This document shows positions 1 to 7,640 of a stretch of DNA of 64,000 bases, in pieces. Source of the DNA: Deinococcota bacterium (GTDB lineage Bacteria > Deinococcota > Deinococci > Deinococcales > Trueperaceae); contig CAUJFI010000018.1 in assembly GCA_963170125.1 (NCBI GenBank), positions 42,847 through 106,846 of the forward strand, given 5' to 3'. Made by a program: the position numbers and the translations under genes. The notes under the pieces are model-generated. The model was not told the origin of the DNA, made no database searches, and saw only the letters and a list, made by a program, of their open reading frames with translations. The stretch's first letter is position 1. Each line of letters starts with the position of its first letter.

Positions 1-1
1 A

Positions 2-82
2 ACGGTCGCACGCTGGGTGTCGTGGCGGACGCCGGAGGACGCCTACGATGATCGCGTGATGCCCATGGACGAGATGCCGTGA
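2..82 (+). CDS. C-terminal end of an unidentified protein, cut by the window start
   Basis: An open frame enters from the left edge and ends at a TGA at 80-82. It encodes 26 residues with an ordinary acidic, tryptophan-containing composition (it ends in MPMDEMP). The other two forward frames also stop within this stretch, so support is limited to plausible composition and its convergent placement against the methyltransferase gene that follows. The family is not recognisable. It could belong to the prophage or to the host. Confidence 0.35.
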   Translation, partial: TVARWVSWRTPEDAYDDRVMPMDEMP

Positions 83-88
83 AGGGGC

Positions 89-1789
89 CTATCGCGCGGC
101 GGGTGCGTCGATGAGGCGCTGCTGATCGTTGACCTTCGCCGCCTTGGGAAGTCGCTTTGCTGGACGCGCATCCATGCTTACGTTCACGGAGCCCGCGGGA
201 ATCCACGGCCGCCCGCCACCCAACAGCTCTGCAACCGTCAACAGTTGAACGCGCGGAATGCAGTCACGGCCATACTCGTAGAACCCGAACCTGGCCGCCT
301 CCTGCCGCATGCCGCTCGTGACCTCGTGCAGGCTCACGAAGACCCCCATGGCCGCACCCTCCCGACGAACCACGCTTTCGAGTTCACGAACCATGCCGGG
401 GTTCAACTGCTGACCGCCCTTCACGCTCACGATCACCGTCTCGACCGACTCACCCCCGGGAGTCCGGAAGTAAATGCGCCCGTCAATGCCCGAGTCGCTG
501 CCCTTCTTCCCCTTGCCCGTCGCTCCGGCGCCGTACGACTGTGCACCAATCAAGCCGTTCACCCAGAACTGGAACTGGTACGGGCCGTCCGGCTGCTCGT
601 TGAACAACGCCTGCGCGGACGCTTTATCCACGGGTGTGCCAATCACCTCGAAGTCATTACCGCGCTCGAGACCATGGTCTACCAGGAGCCTGTTGCTTAT
701 CAGCCAGACTGCGAGGTGCGTGATGTCTATGCCGACCCAGCTGCGCCCGAGTTTCTCGGCTGCCGCTATGGCCGTACCGCAACCGCAGAACGGATCGAGC
801 ACCACATCGCCAAGATCTGAGCTTGCCTTGATGATTCGCTCCAGTAGGGCCACCGGCTTCTGCGTTGGGTAGCCTAGACGCTCGCGAGCTTGTGGACCAA
901 CTGGGTGAATGTCGTCCCACAAGTTGGTTACGGGCTTACCTTCGTTCTCGTCCAGAAAGCGCTTCAACGCAAGGCGCTTATTCTTGTCTTTGGGATAATG
1001 GATCCTGCCCTCTTCATGCAGGCGTTGCATCGTTTCGGCGGAGAACCTCCACCCCCTCGCTGGCGGCTGATACCCTTTCCACTCGTATGACCCATTAGGC
1101 CGGCCCGTCTTTGCGTTGATTGCCGACATGCCTCCTCCTTCCGGAGCGGACATGTCGCTTAGGCGGTACCGCCGACCCTTCTCGTCGACGTGACGATAGA
1201 ACTTAGCGACGTAATCAGGATCTAGTGCCTGCCTTACCACATTGAACTTGCTGTTATAGCTCTTGGCATAAAACAGAATCGAGTCCGTAACGACGCCGAA
1301 CTGCCTCCGCGCGTCGTTATGAGCACTCTGGCGTTTCCACGTAATCTCGCCCCTAAAGTGAACCGCGCCAAACAAGAGGTCTAACATCACCTTCAAGTAG
1401 TGGCCGGCGGTCGGGTCGCAGTGGAGGTACAAGGAGCCGGTGGCCTTGAGAACCCGGTGGAGCTGCACGAGGCGCGGCGCCATCATCACCAGGTAAGCGC
1501 TCATGCTGTTGTGCCCGAGTCGTCTGACGGTGAAATGCAGATACTCAGCGAGTTCACCATGCACGGTCACGAGATCCGCGAGGGCAGCAGCGGCCTCAAA
1601 GCCCCACGTCCATGTGTCGTTAAAGGCACGAATCTGCGCGCCGGGCCCGTCGCCGCTCTGCTCCCGAAAGATGACGTTGTAATCGGCGTTGCTGTTGAAT
1701 GGTGGGTCGAGATAAATCAGGTCCACCGACTCGCTTGGCATCTCCCTAAGGACGGTGAGGTTATCACCGTAATACAGCGTTCTGGACAT
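89..1789 (-). CDS. Beta-class site-specific DNA methyltransferase fused to an Mrr-like PD-(D/E)xK nuclease domain
   Basis: A 566-aa protein. The N-terminus carries methyltransferase motif IV as DPPF (residues 28-31), and the SAM-binding motif I lies much later as DPFCGCGT (about 332-339). This is the beta-class order of N6-adenine or N4-cytosine methyltransferases. A target-recognition region probably lies between them. After the methylase fold, about 200 residues contain SGIDGRI (about 433-439) and VSVKGG (about 454-459). These resemble the D...xK core of Mrr-type restriction endonucleases, with a serine-valine in place of the usual E/Q-x before lysine. The start follows a good GGGGAGGA ribosome site. 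It is the last gene of the prophage block in the window. A phage modification enzyme is likely. Whether the nuclease half cuts DNA is unknown. Confidence 0.85.
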   Translation of the reverse strand: MSRTLYYGDNLTVLREMPSESVDLIYLDPPFNSNADYNVIFREQSGDGPGAQIRAFNDTWTWGFEAAAALADLVTVHGELAEYLHFTVRRLGHNSMSAYLVMMAPRLVQLHRVLKATGSLYLHCDPTAGHYLKVMLDLLFGAVHFRGEITWKRQSAHNDARRQFGVVTDSILFYAKSYNSKFNVVRQALDPDYVAKFYRHVDEKGRRYRLSDMSAPEGGGMSAINAKTGRPNGSYEWKGYQPPARGWRFSAETMQRLHEEGRIHYPKDKNKRLALKRFLDENEGKPVTNLWDDIHPVGPQARERLGYPTQKPVALLERIIKASSDLGDVVLDPFCGCGTAIAAAEKLGRSWVGIDITHLAVWLISNRLLVDHGLERGNDFEVIGTPVDKASAQALFNEQPDGPYQFQFWVNGLIGAQSYGAGATGKGKKGSDSGIDGRIYFRTPGGESVETVIVSVKGGQQLNPGMVRELESVVRREGAAMGVFVSLHEVTSGMRQEAARFGFYEYGRDCIPRVQLLTVAELLGGGRPWIPAGSVNVSMDARPAKRLPKAAKVNDQQRLIDAPAAR

Positions 1790-1887
1790 GAGTCCTCCCC
1801 TGCTCTCGCGTTGTGGTGCCGCATGATGAGGAGAGGTGTCTTACGAGGCTGTCACGAACCCAAATGTGTGCGAAGTTCCACGAACAG

Positions 1888-2175
1888 TCATGGCAGCCCC
1901 GCCGCCAATCGCCTGAGCGTCTCTAGGATGGCCAGGCCGAGCCCGCCACCGAGGGCCGACAGGATGATGCCGACCGCGATCAGCGTGAGGCGCACGCCAC
2001 GAAGCTGAGCCTTGGTCTGCTCCCACTCTCTCAGCATCTTGACTACCTCCTGGTCCCTGAGCTCGAGCTGGCGGAGGCGGGCGGCCAGTCCCGGGCGGCC
2101 GTTGCCGTCTCCCCTGACCATCTCGTCGATCTCGTCCACGTCACGACGCAGGGTCGTGAGCATCACCTGGTCCAT
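1888..2175 (-). CDS. Small coiled-coil protein with one C-terminal membrane segment, XhlA/holin-accessory-like
   Basis: A 95-aa protein. Residues about 1-60 are charged and heptad-like, consistent with a coiled coil. A single hydrophobic helix follows at about 63-87 (LTLIAVGIILSALGGGLGLA). This layout matches the XhlA/haemolysin class of phage lysis-cassette proteins, but no family motif is decisive. It sits downstream of the holin and endolysin candidates in the same transcription direction, which supports a role in lysis. It could instead be an unrelated phage membrane protein. Confidence 0.55.
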   Translation of the reverse strand: MDQVMLTTLRRDVDEIDEMVRGDGNGRPGLAARLRQLELRDQEVVKMLREWEQTKAQLRGVRLTLIAVGIILSALGGGLGLAILETLRRLAAGLP

Positions 2176-2273
2176 CTCCCCTCCTGGGTGGGGGTGCCCG
2201 ATAGATGGGCGGTAGCGTCAGATAGCGTCGCCGGCCGGGTCGTCGACGGCCGGCGACAGGTTGTGGGTCCGCG

Positions 2274-2357
2274 TTAGTCGCGGGGTCGGATGCGCCCGGC
2301 GATGCCCATCAGGAGCACGCCAGCAGCGAAGCCGATCACTAGACTCAAGACGTCCAT
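2274..2357 (-). CDS. 27-residue single-pass membrane peptide
   Basis: A short frame starting at ATG 2357 directly after a strong GAGGAGGTTCC ribosome site. It encodes MDVLSLVIGFAAGVLLMGIA followed by a basic/acidic tail, RIRPRD. The longer in-frame extension upstream has the arginine- and histidine-rich composition of a shadow frame, so the short start is preferred. It lies inside the lysis region between the 126-aa secreted protein and the coiled-coil protein, and may be a small holin or lysis accessory. The function is not established. Confidence 0.55.
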   Translation of the reverse strand: MDVLSLVIGFAAGVLLMGIAGRIRPRD

Positions 2358-2368
2358 GGAACCTCCTC

Positions 2369-2749
2369 TCAGAACCTGGTGGTGAACCCAACGCGTAACC
2401 AGTCGCTTACGCCGATGGGCGGGATGATCTCGGGCATGCGCACGTCGAGCCACACGCCGCCCCACGCCTCCCACCAGGCGAGCGTGAGGTACCCGGCAAC
2501 GCTCGCGTTGGGGTCGGGACTGAGTGCGGCGCGGGCCTCAAGGCCGATGAGCACCTCCACGGGTCCGAGCGTGGCGATGGTCGTCTCGATGTAGCAGAGG
2601 CCCGCCCAGGCCGGAGCTGCTACTTGGCAGGTGAGCGTGCGCGTCGGAGGTGCCACGGGATCTAGGACGGCCCCGGGCTCGTCACCTGGTTGGGCGAGAG
2701 CGGACCCTAGCAGCATCGCTGCGAGGATCCCGATCAGGATGCGGCGCAC
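2369..2749 (-). CDS. Secreted phage protein of unknown function
   Basis: A 126-aa protein starting at a GTG immediately after the TGA of the upstream holin-like gene. Residues 1-19 form a clear signal peptide ending SALAQ. The mature part holds two cysteines, suggesting a disulphide, and many tryptophans. No domain is recognised. Its position in the lysis cassette would suit a periplasmic lysis factor such as a spanin-like partner, but it lacks a lipobox and an obvious coiled coil. That role is inference only. Confidence 0.6.
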   Translation of the reverse strand: MRRILIGILAAMLLGSALAQPGDEPGAVLDPVAPPTRTLTCQVAAPAWAGLCYIETTIATLGPVEVLIGLEARAALSPDPNASVAGYLTLAWWEAWGGVWLDVRMPEIIPPIGVSDWLRVGFTTRF

Positions 2750-3112
2750 TCACCCCTCCAAGCGCGCCGCCCCCGACTTTGGGAGGGCCTTCGCCCCCTG
2801 ATCAATCAGGGTCGCGCCGAAGCCGGCCGAGATGCCGAACGCCAGCCACTCGACGAGGCTCGACCCGAGACCCTCGTACCCACCAACGCCGAGCGCCACG
2901 GCGAGACCAGCGCCAACACCGATGCTGGCGAAGATGACGGCGACACCGTCGAGCTGCTTGAGGATGTTCACGCGCAAGAACTTCACGGTGGCCCACACGA
3001 CCGCGGCGAGAGCGCCGGTGCTAAGCACCCAGGCGGCGGGGTCGCGCAGGTCTTCGGACAAGCCGATGACGTTGGCCAGAAGCGCGAGCAAGAGGGGGAT
3101 GAGCTTGGACAC
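2750..3112 (-). CDS. Putative holin, multi-pass membrane protein
   Basis: A 120-aa protein whose most likely start is the GTG at 3112, preceded by GTGGAGGTAATC. A longer frame to 3139 lacks a comparable ribosome site. Three or four hydrophobic segments are visible: residues about 3-17, 34-53, 66-86 and 92-108. Size, topology and position just downstream of the M15 peptidase are typical of a holin that would release the endolysin through the inner membrane. No family-specific motif was recognised, so the assignment rests on layout. Confidence 0.6.
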   Translation of the reverse strand: MSKLIPLLLALLANVIGLSEDLRDPAAWVLSTGALAAVVWATVKFLRVNILKQLDGVAVIFASIGVGAGLAVALGVGGYEGLGSSLVEWLAFGISAGFGATLIDQGAKALPKSGAARLEG

Positions 3113-3130
3113 GATTACCTCCACGGGAAA

Positions 3131-3149
3131 GGCCCGCACGTGGCGGGCC
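3131..3149 (-). terminator. Hairpin with weak U-tract, possible terminator upstream of the holin gene
   Basis: A 7-bp perfect stem GGCCCGC/GCGGGCC with a 5-nt loop, followed on the minus strand by TTTCCC. A second GC hairpin (GCCCCCGG/CCGGGGGC, 3171-3195) lies just before it. The region 3113-3407 between the endolysin and the holin holds no credible gene, only these hairpins, so it may regulate lysis gene expression. The U-run is short. Confidence 0.4.
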
Positions 3150-3407
3150 TAGGATGGGTGGATTGGATTGGCCCCCGGCGCGATGAACCGGGGGCCCGCG
3201 CTGCTTGTATCTGAAGCTTGCTCGGGCGTCGCCGAGCCGGCACCACCTCCTCTCGTCGGGCGTCGGTGAACGACAAGCCGACCGGGTTGGCTTTGCGGGT
3301 CTTTGGGGATGCTGCAACTAGCGCGCGCCCTTTGGGGACGGCGGTCGATCAGGACCGCACACACCGCCGCATCAGGCGCCGCCGAAGCCAGGCCGTCCAG
3401 CGCCCAC

Positions 3408-3845
3408 TCACGAATGAACGAGCTGCAAGGATGCAGCCGAGGCGATCGCCTGGTCTGAGAACAGGTACTCGACATGCAGCCACTCGAGCGGCCCCAGGTG
3501 CCGTAGCCCGAACGGTTCGAGCGGCACGGTGCGGTACAGCCACTGCCAACTGCTGACTTCCCAGATGGGCTGGCCGGTGGCGCGGCGGATCATGGCCAGG
3601 TCGGCCGCGAGACCCCAGCGGTGACGCGAGTCGAGTGTCCACGTGACCTGCGGAGCGTTCAGGTGCGGCTCCTCGCGGCCCTGCGCGTACAGCCACTGCT
3701 GGCGAGCTAGGGTGCGGCGTGTCTCGGTGATGCGGAACTCGACGTGCGGCACTGTAGTCTCGGCGGCAGCGAGCCAGGCGACGAACGGCACTCGGAAGAT
3801 GGCTGATAGGTCGTTGATCTCCCGGCCGACGGGGGGTGTAGGCAC
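3408..3845 (-). CDS. Endolysin, M15-family peptidoglycan L,D/D,D-peptidase
   Basis: A 145-aa protein with the hallmarks of M15 zinc peptidases. The ETRRTLARQQWLYAQGR helix is followed by SRHRWGLAADLAMI, which holds the first zinc histidine and aspartate of the SxHxxGxAxD motif. EWLHVEY near residue 125 supplies the last zinc histidine and the catalytic glutamate. Such enzymes cut peptide cross-links or stems of peptidoglycan at the end of phage growth. There is no signal peptide, so export through a holin is expected, in keeping with the holin-like gene downstream. Confidence 0.85.
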   Translation of the reverse strand: MPTPPVGREINDLSAIFRVPFVAWLAAAETTVPHVEFRITETRRTLARQQWLYAQGREEPHLNAPQVTWTLDSRHRWGLAADLAMIRRATGQPIWEVSSWQWLYRTVPLEPFGLRHLGPLEWLHVEYLFSDQAIASAASLQLVHS

Positions 3846-3904
3846 CGTAATCGCCTCCGATCTAGGGGTTAGCCGGGGCCAGCCCCGAAGGAGTGATGAG
3901 GGGG

Positions 3905-5200
3905 TTAGCTGTCACCGGGCAGGCCGGTGCCGCCGGGGCCGGTGCCGCGACCAGGAATGTAGATCCTGCTGTGATCACGCCACTTCAGGAACAGGCCGAT
4001 CGCCGTAACCGAAGCCCCAGTAGGTTGCTCCAGCGCGCTAGCGCCGCGGTAGGGGCTACTCGCTGCGTTGAGGCTGAAATCCGCCTCGAACAGGGGGTTC
4101 TCGTCACCAAGGTTCCAGGAGTTCCGACTCCCAGAGGGTGTGTACCTCTGCGTGCTGGTGTTGCCGTACGAGATGTTGTCGGTGCACGCGTCCACGCCGT
4201 TCTGGAACCCGTGCTGGTTGTATGCCCCGGTGCAGAACAAGACGCTGTTACCGACGACGGAGTTGTTGTCGTCGAAGCCGGCGGCCTTGCAGTACAGGGC
4301 CAGGCAGCCTTGGAACGTGTTGTTCCCGCCGCTGCCGCCGGCACCTCCGGAGGGGTTGCCGCCCTCCTTGAAGCCGTTGCCGTCCCCTCCGGCATTGCCG
4401 TTGTAGTAACGCCCCGATGCCACAACTACGCAGTCCACGACCTCAGTGCCGCGCGCCCGGTAGTGGTCGAAACCGTCGTCGGGACTGTTGAATGCCAGGC
4501 AGCGGATTAGCTTGTTGCCGGACGTCCAAACCGAGCTGGAGGAGTGGGTTAGAGCCATGGCGTCTGGGACGTTCGTATCTTGGGTGCTTCCGTCACCGAG
4601 CGCGAAACACACGATGTCCTGGTACAGGTTGTTCCCGCCACCGAACTGGTGGATTCCCGTGCCCAGTCCATCGTGAATGACGAGATCCTCAAGGATGTGA
4701 TCTTGCCCTTCGACCTCGATTGAACTGTCCTTGGCGTTGCGAAGCTCGAAGCCCTTCACATGTAGGCGGCGGGAGGAACTCTGGAGGTAGATGATGCGGC
4801 CGGAACTCCCACTGCCTAAGCTGCCACCGTCAATGATGGGTCGCTCATCGCCGTAACCCCATAACCGAACGGTGCTCGCCCACGCCGTGTTGATGGCCAG
4901 GCGCGTTGACAGCGTGTAGGTTCCGGCTCTGACGAGGATGGTCTTGCCGGCCGTAGCGACGGCGAGCGCCTTGCCTATCGTGGCGAAGGCGGCCCCAAGG
5001 CTCGTGCCGGAGTTGCCGTCCGAGCCGGACGTGCTCACGTAGTAGTCGCCCACAGTCGTGGGCTCACTCGCCGGGTAGTCCGTGAGGCTCGTGCTCGCGG
5101 AGGCGACGCCGAGTAGGCCGGGGTCGGGTTCGCCGCCTCCCCCGCCGGCCACAACCAGCGGACGTCCACGGCGTCGGTACGCCAACAGCAGGCGGCTCAC
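3905..5200 (-). CDS. Tailspike-like protein with PL9-type parallel beta-helix (polysaccharide lyase)
   Basis: A 431-aa protein. After a glycine-rich N-terminus it reads YYVSTSGSDGNSGTSLGAAF, then a repeat-rich right-handed beta-helix. The stretch DDGFDHY...GDGNGFKEGG (about residues 235-275) matches the calcium-binding and catalytic region of PL9 pectate lyases, where aspartates bind calcium and a lysine acts as base. It has no signal peptide and sits in the tail-fibre cluster, so a particle-bound depolymerase cutting an acidic surface polysaccharide is likely. It starts with a 4-bp overlap (ATGA) with the preceding tail gene, implying coupled translation. Confidence 0.75.
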   Translation of the reverse strand: MSRLLLAYRRRGRPLVVAGGGGGEPDPGLLGVASASTSLTDYPASEPTTVGDYYVSTSGSDGNSGTSLGAAFATIGKALAVATAGKTILVRAGTYTLSTRLAINTAWASTVRLWGYGDERPIIDGGSLGSGSSGRIIYLQSSSRRLHVKGFELRNAKDSSIEVEGQDHILEDLVIHDGLGTGIHQFGGGNNLYQDIVCFALGDGSTQDTNVPDAMALTHSSSSVWTSGNKLIRCLAFNSPDDGFDHYRARGTEVVDCVVVASGRYYNGNAGGDGNGFKEGGNPSGGAGGSGGNNTFQGCLALYCKAAGFDDNNSVVGNSVLFCTGAYNQHGFQNGVDACTDNISYGNTSTQRYTPSGSRNSWNLGDENPLFEADFSLNAASSPYRGASALEQPTGASVTAIGLFLKWRDHSRIYIPGRGTGPGGTGLPGDS

Positions 5201-5784
5201 GACAGGAACTCCACTACCAGGCGAGGTATCCGACTGGGCGTGCCGCTGCTGGACGGTCCACTGTAAGCCTGCGCGCCTACGCTCGCGTACCCGTCTTTCG
5301 TGCGCGTCAACGCGACAAGGCTGTTGCCGCTAACCCAGCCGCTGCGGTCTACTAAGTCCTGAACTTGCGACACGAGGCTAGGGCTGCTCGCTGCGCTGTT
5401 CGCCACCCACGCCGAGGCTGACCATTCTACGGTGGCAGGCAAGGCGGCGAATCGCGACTTGATATCCGCGTAGCCGGTTGTCGCGGCGGCATCGTCGGCC
5501 TGCTCGACGCCTACGCGGATAGCGTCGGAGCCGGAAGGTGAGCCGGAGAACCAGCGAGGTGTCACCTCGATGTGAGCGGAGGTGATGGTCGCACCCTTGG
5601 GGATGTTGACGCCGGAGAAGCGCGAGAACGTCCAAACGTGCTCGCCGGTCTCGAGGATGTACAGGTGATCGTCTTCTGACCACCAGGAGGCGGTACAGCT
5701 TGAGCTTTGGTACTTGTTCACGCCGACTCTCAGGTCCACACTGCCGGGCGTCAGCGGCACTCCTAGGCCTAGGATGACCGGCAT
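5197..5784 (-). CDS. Putative tail-fibre or carbohydrate-binding beta-sandwich protein
   Basis: A 195-aa protein rich in beta-strand patterns. IPKGATITSAHIEVTP followed by a late WVSGNSLVALTRT segment resembles the jelly-roll (DNRLRE/CBM-like) modules that present sugar-binding surfaces. It lies between the N-terminal fibre protein and the PL9 depolymerase and overlaps the latter by 4 bp. Its TAATG junction with the upstream gene implies coupled translation. A role in host-surface adsorption is inferred from context. Confidence 0.5.
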   Translation of the reverse strand: MPVILGLGVPLTPGSVDLRVGVNKYQSSSCTASWWSEDDHLYILETGEHVWTFSRFSGVNIPKGATITSAHIEVTPRWFSGSPSGSDAIRVGVEQADDAAATTGYADIKSRFAALPATVEWSASAWVANSAASSPSLVSQVQDLVDRSGWVSGNSLVALTRTKDGYASVGAQAYSGPSSSGTPSRIPRLVVEFLS

Positions 5785-6488
5785 TAGGCGGACTCCCGTG
5801 GTACGTCCAGAGTCAGCCAGTCACTGAAGCTGGTGACGGTAACCTTGAGGGTGTCACCGTTAGCGAACGCTGTCGTTCCGCTCACGCTCGAAAACGATGT
5901 GGGCGTGGCGCTGAGGCTCTTAGCGTAAGCGATGGTGCCCGTGCCGCGTTTCGTGACGTCCCCGAGCCGAATGTTCTCCGAGCCTGTTATGACGACGTAG
6001 TAGCTGCCGTTCCCGGCCGGGTTGAACTTGTAGGAGTCAAGCTGCGTTGGGCGGGCGTCAGTTACCGCCGCGAGCCAGTGGGAGCCTCCGTCTGTGGTGA
6101 TGAGCGTGATGACGCTTACGCTGCCCGCCACCGGATTGACGCTACCGTTCCCGCCGTTCAGATGCGTTGTGTTGGCCAGCCAGGTGATGGTTCGACCGCC
6201 GGTGCCGTCCTGCTTGAGGATTAGGGTGTAGGCGCACGGGATGCCTGAGGCCGGCAGGTTCGCGGTGTCTAGCGCGATGTTGCCGCCCAGGGTCGCCATG
6301 ATGATTCCGTTGCGAGCCTGAAGCGCGTCGATGGTGAGACTACTTGTGACGGTAGCTAGGTTATTGCCGGGGCCGGTGCGTGCCGCGAGATCGAGGATGC
6401 TGCCGTTGATCTTCACGAAGGCATCTCGCAGCTGGTCTCCGGTACCGTCGTTGGGTGCGGCACCAACGTTCACATAGGTGATGGGCAT
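5784..6488 (-). CDS. Phage tail-fibre protein
   Basis: A 234-aa protein that opens with MPITYVNVGAAPNDGTGDQL and RDAFVKINGSILDL, a sequence typical of tail-fibre or neck-fibre N-terminal modules found across tailed phages. The remainder is Gly/Ser/Thr-rich with alternating hydrophobic residues, as expected for extended beta-structure. The gene begins after a GGAGGAGACATATG start region and is followed immediately by the beta-sandwich protein. Confidence 0.65.
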   Translation of the reverse strand: MPITYVNVGAAPNDGTGDQLRDAFVKINGSILDLAARTGPGNNLATVTSSLTIDALQARNGIIMATLGGNIALDTANLPASGIPCAYTLILKQDGTGGRTITWLANTTHLNGGNGSVNPVAGSVSVITLITTDGGSHWLAAVTDARPTQLDSYKFNPAGNGSYYVVITGSENIRLGDVTKRGTGTIAYAKSLSATPTSFSSVSGTTAFANGDTLKVTVTSFSDWLTLDVPRESA

Positions 6489-6502
6489 ATGTCTCCTCCC
6501 TG

Positions 6503-6691
6503 TCAGGCGGCCAAGTCGGCACGCAGGTGAGTGGTGTCCGCCAGGTAGTGGACCGTATCGGCGGTAACGGTGATTGGTGATGGCCGTGAGGTCGCGAACG
6601 TGGTAGCTGTTCGCTCACTCACGTCGATGCCGACGTGAGTGTTGATCAGACGCGCGGTCGCGGAACGTGTCGTAACGACGACCGTCATCAT
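6503..6691 (-). CDS. Small phage tail-region protein of unknown function
   Basis: A 62-aa protein that overlaps the upstream baseplate-like gene by 4 bp (ATGA), a strong sign of real coupled translation. The sequence is rich in Thr, Val and Ala (for example TARLINTHVGIDVSERTATT) with no recognised motif. It may be a small structural or chaperone component for the fibres. Confidence 0.55.
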   Translation of the reverse strand: MMTVVVTTRSATARLINTHVGIDVSERTATTFATSRPSPITVTADTVHYLADTTHLRADLAA

Positions 6692-7041
6692 GCGGGCGTG
6701 AGCTCCGGTTGAACGGTGAGCAGCCCGGCGGCAACTGCAAGCACGGTCTCGTCAGCGAAGGTCACCTTGAGCATCCACTCCCAGCGGAGGTTTCGACTGC
6801 GGAACAGGTGTGTTTCTGATGGCGGGATGCTGACCGTGATTACGCCGGTGGCTGGTGCTGGGATGGTTACGTACGGCGCGCCTGTCCACGCCACTCCGGT
6901 CGACTGGACGGGAGCGATCTCGAATCGTGCCGTTGCACCCGTTAGGTCGACGGGGTTTCCATCCTCGGTCAAGGCGAAGGTTGCCTCGAAGGTGGTGCCG
7001 GCAACGACGTGCAGGGTCACGGGCGGAGCGGGTAGCATCAT
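6688..7041 (-). CDS. BppU-like baseplate/tail protein
   Basis: A 117-aa protein. The pattern VVAGTTFEATFALTEDGNPV, DLTGATARFEI, then a WEWMLKVTFADETVLAVAAG end is the beta-sandwich seen in N-terminal domains of siphovirus baseplate upper proteins. This domain normally docks receptor-binding proteins to the tail tip. The gene sits between tail-tip and fibre genes, which agrees. Confidence 0.6.
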   Translation of the reverse strand: MMLPAPPVTLHVVAGTTFEATFALTEDGNPVDLTGATARFEIAPVQSTGVAWTGAPYVTIPAPATGVITVSIPPSETHLFRSRNLRWEWMLKVTFADETVLAVAAGLLTVQPELTPA

Positions 7042-7070
7042 GCACCTCTTTCGTTCTGCTGAACGAAGAA

Positions 7071-7089
7071 GCCCCGCGCGAGGCGGGGC
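7071..7089 (-). terminator. Rho-independent-like terminator inside the late operon
   Basis: GCCCCG/CGGGGC stem with a 7-nt loop, followed on the minus strand by TTCTTCGTT. It lies after the gp53-like fibre gene (stop at 7174) and before the baseplate-like gene (start at 7041), in the 132-nt gap 7042-7173. It may partly terminate late transcription, giving lower fibre and lysis gene expression. Confidence 0.55.
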
Positions 7090-7173
7090 CGTAGCGACCT
7101 AGGAGAACCTAGGCTAGGACGGGATAGTGGGTGACAGGAAGGGTTGGGCCCTCCTAGCATAGGCAACGAGTCG

Positions 7174-7614
7174 CTACCACCGTCCAATGGCGATCGGGTA
7201 AGGGTTCTCCGCTTGGTCGAACGTGGCCAAGCACATGAGTCGGATGTTGACCATGTTGGTGGTAGCACCTGAGGTGTAGCTGCTGTTCAAGTGAGTCGTG
7301 CGCGTCGTGCCTGCCTGCAGGAGACGGGGGTTCCCAGGCGGGGCGTTGGGGATTGTCGCGAACGCTTTCGGGAAGGTCCAGGCGAGGGTGGCGGCGTAGA
7401 TGCTCAGGCCTTGGACCGTGGTTGCGGTCGCGGTGAGCCCGGTGACGGTGCCGATTGGACCCCAGCAGAGTTGAGTGCCATCCGAGAGCCTAATCCAGCG
7501 GCCGTTGCTGTTACTGCCGGACTCGACGATGACAGCGGTCGGATCGATGTTGAGTTCGACGCCGCCAGCCGCAGGTGACGGCTTGACGTTGCCGGTGTCC
7601 AACAGTTCGGGCAT
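7174..7614 (-). CDS. gp53-like tail fibre / structural protein
   Basis: A 146-aa protein when started at ATG 7614, which follows GGAGGTTCTC. The longer frame upstream overlaps the neighbouring gene and has shadow-like composition. The segment SNGRWIRLSDGTQLCWGPI followed by a TFPKAFATIPN stretch is characteristic of gp53-like C-terminal modules of tail fibres. A structural role at the tail tip or fibre is likely. Confidence 0.65.
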   Translation of the reverse strand: MPELLDTGNVKPSPAAGGVELNIDPTAVIVESGSNSNGRWIRLSDGTQLCWGPIGTVTGLTATATTVQGLSIYAATLAWTFPKAFATIPNAPPGNPRLLQAGTTRTTHLNSSYTSGATTNMVNIRLMCLATFDQAENPYPIAIGRW

Positions 7615-7640
7615 GAGAACCTCCAGTCGTAGGGTCTTCC

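Noticed and set aside
3149..3475. 108-aa minus-strand frame overlapping the endolysin gene end
   Set aside because: Composition is shadow-like and it overlaps the 3' end of the M15 peptidase. The gap shows only hairpins.
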